From NCBI GenBank assembly GCA_965202955.1, contig OZ241871.1, forward strand, positions 2,542,001 to 2,606,000: a stretch of DNA of 64,000 nt, in the 5' to 3' direction. Within the stretch, counting starts at the first letter, position 1; the number at the start of each line of letters is the position of its first letter. The DNA comes from Bin5 sp034422415 (lineage in GTDB: Bacteria; Chloroflexota; Anaerolineae; Caldilineales; Caldilineaceae). The notes under the pieces are model-generated. The model was not told where the DNA came from. It did not search any database and worked only from the letters and a program-made list of their open reading frames with translations. Both the position numbers and the translations under genes were made by a program. Of this stretch, positions 57,566 through 64,000 are shown piece by piece.

Positions 57566-59083
57566 CTACTCCTTCACGCCCTGCTCTTCGAGGATGCGGT
57601 TGATCTCGTCATTCGCATCCAGCAGGGCCTGCTCGGGATCAGCGCCCCCAGCCGCTACCTGGGACCAGGTGTCGCCCAGCACACCCAGGATGGCGCCGGC
57701 GCCGGGCACGTTGGGCGCGGCCTTGCCTGTCACCTCCCATGCTTCCGACATCACCGGCAGCAGCTCCGGCATCGCCGGATGCACCTGCAAGACATTCGGG
57801 TCCTCCAGGATCGACTTGCGCGAGAAGAGGATGCCGTGCTCAGTGGCGAAGCGGCGGGCCGTCTCCTTGCTCGTGATCCACTTCATGAACTCCCACGTCG
57901 CCTCTTTGTTCTTGCTATGGGCGTTCATCGCGATCAGGCCGCCCGCCAGGTTCGACTTGCCGGCCACCCAGCCGCGCCCGTTCTCCGGGTAGTAGGGCAT
58001 CAGTGCGGCGCCAAAGCGGCCCGGCTCATCCGTCTCGTTCGGGTCCCACAGCTTCTGCACCCACGAATCGAGGAATTCGCCCATCGCCATCCTGCCGTCG
58101 AGCGCCCACGTGAAGTGGTCATAGAACTCCATCGCGTGCACCGCGTCCGGCATGTACTGGTTCATTTCAAGGCCGAACTTCCAGGATTCGAGGCAGCGGG
58201 GGTCGTCCAGCGTGGCGTTGAAGTTTTCGTCGTACGTCTCGCAGCCGAAGGTCCAGGCCAGCATCTGTCCGCCCCACGTGGCCGCGGGAAAGCCTTGCTT
58301 TTGCGGCGAAATGTGGCCCCACAGGTCGATTTCACCATCGCCGTCTGTGTCGCGCGTGAAAAACTCCGCCATGTCCAACCACTCCTGCGTGGTCTTCGGC
58401 GGCGCCAGGTCATAACCGTACTTCTCTTTGAATGCGGCCTGCTCGTCCGGGTCCTCGAAGAGCTGCCTGTCATAGACAAGGATACGCGTGGTCACGTTGA
58501 GGGGAAGCCCCCAGATCTGGTCGGGGAAGAGCCCCACCATGGTGTGCGTACCCCACACGGAGGAGATGAAGTCATCGACGTCGATTTCGTCGCGATCGCG
58601 CTCGATCAGGTCATTGACAGGCTCCAGCCAGCCCGCGGCCGTGTGATCGGGGATCCAACTGGGCGACTCGCGGAAGACGTCGTAGAATCCGGTCTCAGCC
58701 TGGAACTCCGAGACCATCTTCTGCAGCATCGCGCCGCCGGGCAGCAGATCTACGGCAACGCGGATGCCGGTTTCCTTGTAGAACTGGTTCACCATGTCAG
58801 GGATGACCCAGCTGACCGGCTCGTAGGGAGCCAACATGCGCAGCACGGTGCCCTCATAGGGCTTGGGCTTGTCCGCGGCCGCCATCTCCTCCCCTGCGGC
58901 CCCCGCTTTTGCCGCCTCGGCTTCAGCCAGCGCTGCTTCCGCCGTGGCCTTCGCCGCAGCAACTTCAGCCCTGGCCTCCTCCAGCGCCGCGCTCTCCTCG
59001 GCCGGTGTCGGCGCGCACTGCGTGGCGACAAGGGCAAGAATTACGCCCAGAACGACGAGCTTCCAAAGTTGTTTCGTCTGCAT
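57566..59083 (-). CDS. Extracellular sugar-binding lipoprotein of an ABC importer
   Basis: A 505-residue type 1 solute-binding protein. Signal peptide with lipobox-like 'ALVATQC' (Gln at -1 is atypical), an Ala/Glu-rich probable coiled-coil spacer (~30-65), then the SBP fold: 'TVLRMLAPYEPVSWVIPDMVNQFYKETGIRVAVDLLPGG', 'DQIWGLPLNVTTRILVYDRQLFEDP', 'GGQMLAWTFGCETYDENFN' and 'KSNLAGGLIAMNAHSKNKEATWEFMKWITSKE'. It delivers a sugar to the MalF/MalG-like permeases encoded downstream. First gene of the operon, behind a TATAAT at 59224-59229. Confidence 0.92.
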   Translation of the reverse strand: MQTKQLWKLVVLGVILALVATQCAPTPAEESAALEEARAEVAAAKATAEAALAEAEAAKAGAAGEEMAAADKPKPYEGTVLRMLAPYEPVSWVIPDMVNQFYKETGIRVAVDLLPGGAMLQKMVSEFQAETGFYDVFRESPSWIPDHTAAGWLEPVNDLIERDRDEIDVDDFISSVWGTHTMVGLFPDQIWGLPLNVTTRILVYDRQLFEDPDEQAAFKEKYGYDLAPPKTTQEWLDMAEFFTRDTDGDGEIDLWGHISPQKQGFPAATWGGQMLAWTFGCETYDENFNATLDDPRCLESWKFGLEMNQYMPDAVHAMEFYDHFTWALDGRMAMGEFLDSWVQKLWDPNETDEPGRFGAALMPYYPENGRGWVAGKSNLAGGLIAMNAHSKNKEATWEFMKWITSKETARRFATEHGILFSRKSILEDPNVLQVHPAMPELLPVMSEAWEVTGKAAPNVPGAGAILGVLGDTWSQVAAGGADPEQALLDANDEINRILEEQGVKE

Positions 59084-59399
59084 GGTTGGTACCCCTCCTT
59101 GTCTCTTGGAACTGTCTGAAATCGACGGCAGAGAAGGAAAGCGTATTCGGCCTGTTTCACCTCCTTTGTGCGTATTCCAATTGAAAGGATTGCCAGATTT
59201 GGTCCCGCCACGGCAGTAGGCGAATTATACTACGACAGCGGCGGAACCGTTTAATGCAATATTTTCGCCGGCTGCGCGACCGGTTTGTCTGCCTTGGACC
59301 CCGGTTGACAGCGGGCGGCAGTTTCACTACCATGCAGGCGAACCAGGGGTTGGGCGCCCGCTCGCCGCCGTGAACCGGTGAAACAGGAGGAGACAAGCG
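59084..59399. other. Divergent promoter region
   Basis: 316 bases between the binding-protein gene (-) and an SDR (+), no gene. A minus-strand TATAAT (59229-59224) serves the sugar operon. AT-rich sequence near 59250-59265 and a GGAGGAGA ribosome-binding site (about 59386-59393) serve the SDR. Nothing else recognised. Confidence 0.55.
59224..59229 (-). promoter_or_regulatory. -10 element of the sugar operon
   Basis: ATTATA on the plus strand, TATAAT on the minus strand, about 140 bases before the binding-protein start. No good -35; an activator may be needed. Confidence 0.45.
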
Positions 59400-60200
59400 A
59401 TGCCCAGATATGAGCTTTCCAATCAGGTCGCCATCGTCAGCGGCGCCGGCCAGGGAATGGGACGCGCCATCGCCCATCGCCTGGCTGATGAAGGCGCGAG
59501 CGTGGTCGCGGCCGACATCAACCCGGAGTCCGCCGGCCGCGTGGCGGCCGAGATCGAGGCGCAGGGCGGCGCCGCCCTCTCCCTGCAGGTCGACGTGACC
59601 AGCCGCACCGATACCGAGCGCATGGTGTGCAGCTGTGCCGACAGCTTCGGCCGTCTCGACATCATGGTCAACAACGCCGGCGTTCTGGCCGTCACCCCCG
59701 TGCTGGAGCTGGACGACAACGCCTGGGACTGGCAGATGAACGTCAACGCGAAGGGCGTCCTCTACTGCTCACAGGCCGCCGCCCGCCGCATGATCGACCA
59801 GGGCGAAGGCGGGCGCATCATCACCATCGCCTCCACCGCCGGCAAGATCCCGGCCGGAAAGGACGCCCCCATCGCGGGATACGTCGCCAGCAAACACGCT
59901 GCCGTCGGGCTGACCAAGCAGATGGCGCTCGAGCTGGCCCGTTACGACATTCTGGTGAACTGTGTATTCCCCGGCATCGTCGACACCGAAATGCTCGACA
60001 TCATCCACGCCGAGATCGCCCGTCTCGAAGGCACGCCGCAGGACGAGGTCCGCGAGCGCGCGCGCGAATCGGTCCCGCTCGGCTACTTCCAGTCGCCGCA
60101 AAAGGTCGCCAACATGGTTGCCTTCCTCTGCTCAACCGACGCCGACTACTCCGTCGGCTCGGTCTTCGACGTAACCGGCGGCGCCTTTCCCTACTACTGA
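59400..60200 (+). CDS. SDR family oxidoreductase
   Basis: A 266-residue classical SDR: 'AIVSGAGQGMGRAIAHRLADEGASVVAADIN', 'LDIMVNNAGVLAV', 'IASTAGKIPAG' and catalytic 'GYVASKHAAVGLTKQMALEL', ending 'GSVFDVTGGAFPYY'. A strong GGAGGAGA sits about 6 bases before the ATG. Similar to sugar or polyol 2-dehydrogenases; no precise substrate. It is divergent from the sugar operon and followed by a second SDR. Confidence 0.88.
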   Translation: MPRYELSNQVAIVSGAGQGMGRAIAHRLADEGASVVAADINPESAGRVAAEIEAQGGAALSLQVDVTSRTDTERMVCSCADSFGRLDIMVNNAGVLAVTPVLELDDNAWDWQMNVNAKGVLYCSQAAARRMIDQGEGGRIITIASTAGKIPAGKDAPIAGYVASKHAAVGLTKQMALELARYDILVNCVFPGIVDTEMLDIIHAEIARLEGTPQDEVRERARESVPLGYFQSPQKVANMVAFLCSTDADYSVGSVFDVTGGAFPYY

Positions 60201-60450
60201 GTTCTTGGGCCTGCGGCACCGCTCCTGCTGGCTTCAGGCGGCGTCCTATGCACCGAAACGCCGCCGTCTGGACGCAAAAATAGCGATTTGGAAATACCAC
60301 TTTCGTGGGGTAAGATGCATGGCCACAGGCGCCCACATGCACACAAAAACTACTTGTGGTTCGCTGCCATTCGCCAGCGGTTAATCCAGCCGCCGGCCAC
60401 TAACCACCAACCTCTGACCACCTCAGTTCGAAAGGAGCGCTGTAACTCCA

Positions 60451-61227
60451 ATGGCGAATGGTGATATGTTCGACCTCACAGGACGGAATGCGCTTGTCAC
60501 CGGCGGAGGGCGCGGGCTGGGCAAGGCGATGGCCACAGGGTTGGCGCAGTATGGGGCCAACATCGCCATCGTCGATATCGACCTGGAAACGGCGCAGAGC
60601 ACTGCCGAGGAGCTCAAGGCGCTGGGCGTGCAGTCGCTGGCCATGCAGGGTGATGTCCGCAGTGAGGAGGACGCGCAGCGGGCGGTCAACGGGACCGTCG
60701 AGGCCCTGGGCAGTCTCGATATTCTGCTCAACAACGCCGGCATCGCGACCGTGGAGCCGGCTGAAACGCTGCCCCTGGATAGCTTCCAGTATGTCTTCGA
60801 CGTCGATGTTAAGGGCGTCTTTCTCTTCGCCAAGGCCGCGTTCGGCACGATGTCGCGCCAGGGGCGGGGCAACATCATCAACATCGCCAGCATGGCCGGC
60901 ATCAGCGCGCCCAATCCGCAGAAGCATACACACTACAACTCGGCCAAGGCCGCGGTCATCATGATGACCAAGTCGCTGGCGTCGGAGTGGGCCGGGCACG
61001 GCATCCGCGTCAACGCGCTGGCGCCGGGCTACATGATCACGCCGCCGGTGATCAAGATGCGGGCCGAAGACCCCGAAATGTGGGAGCAATGGATGACCAG
61101 GGTGCCGATGGGCCGCGCCGGTGAGCCGCCCGAGCTGCAGGGCGCGGTCATTTACCTGGCATCCGACGCCTCAAGCTATATGACCGGCAACATCATGGTC
61201 ATCGACGGCGGCTATACCTGCTGGTAG
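60451..61227 (+). CDS. SDR family oxidoreductase (gluconate 5-dehydrogenase-like)
   Basis: A 258-residue SDR: 'FDLTGRNALVTGGGRGLGKAMATGLAQYGANIAIVDID', 'LDILLNNAGIATVEP', 'NIINIASMAGISAPNPQKHTHYNSAKAAVIMMTKSLASEWAGHGIRVNALAPGYMITP' and 'SSYMTGNIMVIDGGYTCW'. The F-L-x-G-x-x-A-L-V-T-G and IDGGYTxW ends resemble gluconate or sorbitol dehydrogenases. It follows the previous SDR by 250 bases containing a CCACT-type repeat up to the ribosome-binding site AAAGGAG. Confidence 0.88.
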   Translation: MANGDMFDLTGRNALVTGGGRGLGKAMATGLAQYGANIAIVDIDLETAQSTAEELKALGVQSLAMQGDVRSEEDAQRAVNGTVEALGSLDILLNNAGIATVEPAETLPLDSFQYVFDVDVKGVFLFAKAAFGTMSRQGRGNIINIASMAGISAPNPQKHTHYNSAKAAVIMMTKSLASEWAGHGIRVNALAPGYMITPPVIKMRAEDPEMWEQWMTRVPMGRAGEPPELQGAVIYLASDASSYMTGNIMVIDGGYTCW

Positions 61228-61501
61228 GTCCTGCAAGATGCGGCCACTCAGGGCGCTGTGCCATCTGCACGCCTGCGTGAAAGGAGTGCCACTACAAAAA
61301 GACTGTCCGTTAGTTTGTAGCGTGTCCGGCGCCCCACGAGTCGCTGATCGTGTCAACAGAATTTGGTTCCGGACAGGGTTGTACTCTGTCGAGTCAGTAG
61401 GCCGAGATTCCAAGAGTTTGCTCGTTTGAACGTCGGCATAAGCGGCTAATCGTTGCCAACGTTATCGTACAGCACTCACCCAATCAAGGAGGATCAGAGC
61501 A

Positions 61502-63103
61502 ATGACTCAGACCAAAGGAAGGTATCTTGTATGTGCGCTCCTGGCATTCGTCCTTCTGCTGGGCGCCTGCCTGCCTGCCGCAGCGCCCGCCTCGGACGGC
61601 GAAATGGCCGTCGAGAAGAAGACCTTCACCTACGCCGCCATCAGAGAGTGGCGCACCATGGAGGCGTTCAATGCCTATGACGAGGTACAGTCGCCCGGCC
61701 TGCGCAATGTGATCGAGGTGCTTTTGGACCGCGATCCTGTCTCGAACGAGCTGATCCCCGAACTTGCCACCTCCTTCGAGCAGCTCGATGAGCTCACATG
61801 GAGCTTCACAGTTCGCGAAGGCGTCAGCTTCCACGATGGCTCGCCCCTGAACGCCGAGGCCGTCGCCTACGCCGTCAACCATCAGTGGAGCGAGGAGAAC
61901 GCCTTCCAGGTGCGCGGCTTCATGGGGCCGCAGATCACGGCCGAGGCCGTTGACGAATATACGGTCCACGTGATGACCGCCTCCCCCGATCCGATCCTCC
62001 CCAACCGGATGCACCTTCAGGGCATCTCATCGATGAAGCAGCTTCTCGAGGAGCCGGACCAGTATGCGCTCGTTCCCATCGGCACCGGCCCGTATAAGTT
62101 CAAGGATTTCATCGCCGGCGACGCGCTGATCCTCGAAGCCAATCACGACTGGTGGGGGCTCGACCCTGACCAGGGCGCGCGCGGTGCGATCAACTTCGAC
62201 GAGGTTGTCTTTCTCTATCGCCCCGAGGACGCCGTCCGGCTGGCGCAGGTGAAGACCGGTGAGGTCGACATCGCCCAGTGGATTTCGGCCGAGAGCTGCC
62301 TGGAGGCTGAAGCCACCGAGGGTATCGGCTGCCGCAGTGAGGTCAGTGTCGAAACCCTGTTTATGCGCATGGACCTCGAACCCCCGCGCGAAGGCACCGC
62401 GTTCGGCGACCAGCGGGTCAGGCTGGCATTCCAGCTGGCGGTCGACTACGATACCATTCTCGACACGATTCTGGGCGGCCAGGCGACCATTGCCCGTCAG
62501 ATGGTCGGCCCCTCCGCCACCGGGCACAACGAGAGCATCGAGCCATACGGCTACGATCCGGAGCGCGCCAAGCAGCTTCTGGACGAGGCCGCGGCTGACG
62601 GCGTGCCCGTCTATGAGACCGAGTTCATTAACGTCAGTCTGATCGGCTGGTTTTCACGCAGCGAAGAACTGCACCAGGCCGTTAACGGCTACTTGCAGGA
62701 GCTCGGTCTCAATGTCGTGCTCGAGGTGTCCGAACTGGAACCCTTCATTGAGAAGGTCGGCAAGCGACCCCCGCCTGGACGCGGCCGCTACTTCTTCGTA
62801 GGGCCGCACGGCAATGAGCTGTACGACTACGCCCTCTCACTCAAGGGCCATCTCTCCTGCGAAAGCCCGTTCGCGACCGGCTGCTTCCCCGAGTTGGATG
62901 TGATGCGCGAAGCCGCCGAACCGCTGATCGGCGCAGAGCGCGACCAGGCCCTGCAGGATATCGCCCAGTATGTCCATGATCAGGTCTATTCCGGCGCGGT
63001 CGCGCACCTGGACCTCTCCTATGCTGTCAGCGATTGCCTGAACTGGGTCGTTCCGCTAGGCCATCGCGCGCTGGCGAAGGACATGGACAATACCTGCGAC
63101 TGA
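61502..63103 (+). CDS. ABC transporter substrate-binding lipoprotein (peptide/nickel/opine family)
   Basis: A 533-residue SBP_bac_5 protein: signal peptide with lipobox LLGAC (C21-22 region), 'TYAAIREWRTMEAFNAYDEVQSPGLRNVIEVLLDRDPVSNELIPELATSFEQLDELTWSFTVREGVSFHDGSPLNAEAVAYAVNHQW', 'IGTGPYKFKDFIAGDALILEANHDWW' and 'GDQRVRLAFQLAVDYDTIL'. Binds peptides, oligosaccharides or similar; the context does not decide. GGAGG lies 6-10 bases before the ATG. Its permease gene follows. Confidence 0.92.
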   Translation: MTQTKGRYLVCALLAFVLLLGACLPAAAPASDGEMAVEKKTFTYAAIREWRTMEAFNAYDEVQSPGLRNVIEVLLDRDPVSNELIPELATSFEQLDELTWSFTVREGVSFHDGSPLNAEAVAYAVNHQWSEENAFQVRGFMGPQITAEAVDEYTVHVMTASPDPILPNRMHLQGISSMKQLLEEPDQYALVPIGTGPYKFKDFIAGDALILEANHDWWGLDPDQGARGAINFDEVVFLYRPEDAVRLAQVKTGEVDIAQWISAESCLEAEATEGIGCRSEVSVETLFMRMDLEPPREGTAFGDQRVRLAFQLAVDYDTILDTILGGQATIARQMVGPSATGHNESIEPYGYDPERAKQLLDEAAADGVPVYETEFINVSLIGWFSRSEELHQAVNGYLQELGLNVVLEVSELEPFIEKVGKRPPPGRGRYFFVGPHGNELYDYALSLKGHLSCESPFATGCFPELDVMREAAEPLIGAERDQALQDIAQYVHDQVYSGAVAHLDLSYAVSDCLNWVVPLGHRALAKDMDNTCD

Positions 63104-63299
63104 GAGCCGCGTACAACAAACTCAGAATTGGTAAAAGTTGTACTGCAGCATGTGGGAGCCGTTCGCTCGGATCTTCTGACTTCGGGGTGAGCGGCCTCCA
63201 CTGTCCACCGATCGTCAAGAGAGGAGTGAGAAAGAGGCAACAGGCAGTTCTCTCTCCTCTCTCCTCTTCCTTCTCTCCTGATTTGTAAGGAGTGTCTGA

Positions 63300-64000
63300 A
63301 TGGCCCGCTACGTGGCACGTCGACTGGTCCAGTCGCTCTTCGTCCTCGTGGTTGTCCTGACCCTCGTCTTCTTTGCAGGACGCGTCATCGGCAATCCGGC
63401 CGTCCTTATCCTGGGCCCGGAAGCGCGCGCCGATGATGTCAAAACGCTCGAGAAGCGCTTCGGCTACGACCAGCCGCCCCTCGTCCAGTTCGGGCGCTAT
63501 GCACGCGGCGTCCTCTCCGGCGATTTCGGCAACTCATGGTGGCAGCTCAGACCGGCGCTGCCGATGGCGTTGGAACGGCTTCCCGCCACCCTCAAGCTCG
63601 CCGGCGTGACGATGCTGTTCGCGCTGCCTCTGGCCATGCTGCTGGGCTCGCTCGCCGCCTGGAGGCCCGGTTCACCCGTGGACAAAGCCGTCAACGTCAT
63701 CTCTCTGACCGGCGCCTCCGCCGTCGACTTCTGGATTGGGCTCATGCTGATCCTCCTCTTCGCCGTTCAGCTGCGACTGCTGCCAACGTCCGGCTCCGGC
63801 TCGCTGAAGTTCATTATCCTGCCTGCCCTGACCCTGTCGCTCCGGCCGCTCGGCCGGGTCGCACAGGTAACGCGCAGCGCCATGCTCGATCAGCTGAGCA
63901 AACCATACATCAAGACCGCGCGCGCCAAGGGTTTCAGAGAGCGCAAAATCGTCCTGGGCCAGGCGCTCAAGAACGCATTCATTCCGATTATCACCCTGTC
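63300..64000 (+). CDS. ABC transporter permease (DppB-like), 3' partial
   Basis: The ATG at 63300, 8 bases after AAGGAG, opens a frame that runs off the right edge (~233 residues seen). 'MARYVARRLVQSLFVLVVVLTLVFFAGRVIGNPA' is the standard first segment of DppB/OppB permeases; 'YDQPPLVQFGRYARGVLSGDFGNSW' is the conserved periplasmic loop; the EAA region begins 'YIKTARAKGFRERKIVLGQALKNAFIPIITL'. Works with the preceding binding protein; the second permease and ATPases should lie beyond the window. Confidence 0.93.
   Translation, partial: MARYVARRLVQSLFVLVVVLTLVFFAGRVIGNPAVLILGPEARADDVKTLEKRFGYDQPPLVQFGRYARGVLSGDFGNSWWQLRPALPMALERLPATLKLAGVTMLFALPLAMLLGSLAAWRPGSPVDKAVNVISLTGASAVDFWIGLMLILLFAVQLRLLPTSGSGSLKFIILPALTLSLRPLGRVAQVTRSAMLDQLSKPYIKTARAKGFRERKIVLGQALKNAFIPIITL

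Noticed and set aside
56810..59119. A 769-codon plus-strand frame across the SDR and sugar-binding protein genes
   Set aside because: Both minus-strand genes are clear families; the plus frame has no recognisable domain.
61292..61320. Inverted repeat CTACAAA/TTTGTAG before the peptide-type binding protein
   Set aside because: Only 7 bp with a 15-base gap, no T-run and no promoter overlap that I can support.

Overview
The window reads as chromosomal DNA of a GC-rich, free-living bacterium. It most resembles Chloroflexota, probably the Anaerolineae/Caldilineae side. This is inferred from gene content only: lipoproteins with Thr-Pro stalks and PA14 or SH3 domains, a sigma-70-like/DUF151 fusion, methyltransferases with a C-terminal zinc ribbon, a large load of sugar ABC transporters and SDR oxidoreductases, and SAM-riboswitch control of the aspartate family. 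The 5' end holds part of a lower-GC, probably acquired, RadD-like helicase. A perfect 16-bp parS site at 37890-37905, 3 kb from gyrB, suggests the window is not far from the replication origin.

Layout. 1-6.7 kb: helicase (partial), queuosine-precursor transporter (-), carB, nucleoside deoxyribosyltransferase. 6.76-11.0 kb: two sigma-70 promoters, a candidate structured RNA, a SAM-I riboswitch with terminator, then lysC-hom-asd. 11.2-20.7 kb: an odd HAD-like protein, ftsH, psuG (-), SDR, Gfo/Idh/MocA (-), pdxA, aminotransferase (-), Crp/Fnr regulator (-). 20.8-31.7 kb: a trypsin-polysaccharide deacetylase fusion, nfo (-), class II aldolase family, tsaB, rimI, a broken nuclease lipoprotein and a doubtful small lipoprotein, an SH3 lipoprotein, a GPH-type sugar transporter, murA (-) with Asp at the catalytic Cys position. 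31.8-38.0 kb: membrane protein, gyrB, MazG-like, rpoD (-), methyltransferase (-) with parS at its 5' edge.

38.2-45.2 kb holds the two most notable signals. First, an OsmC-family gene has an in-frame TGA exactly at its conserved catalytic Cys, followed at the right distance by a SECIS-like hairpin, so it is a probable selenoprotein. Second, the arginine operon argC-trmH-argB-argD-argA-carA is preceded by a promoter, a 17-residue leader peptide with four consecutive Arg codons, and mutually exclusive pause, antiterminator and terminator hairpins. This is a textbook ribosome-mediated attenuator, here for arginine.

45.3-64 kb: sigma/DUF151 fusion (-), PA14 lipoprotein, TIM-barrel isomerase, then a long minus-strand sugar-uptake and oxidation operon (binding protein, SDR, DUF4432 epimerase, SMP-30 lactonase, Zn-dehydrogenase, two permeases, 2-hydroxyacid dehydrogenase) interrupted by an MNT/HEPN pair whose HEPN toxin has a nonsense codon. 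Two more SDRs and the start of a peptide-type ABC importer run off the right end. No tRNA, rRNA, CRISPR array or complete insertion sequence was seen.
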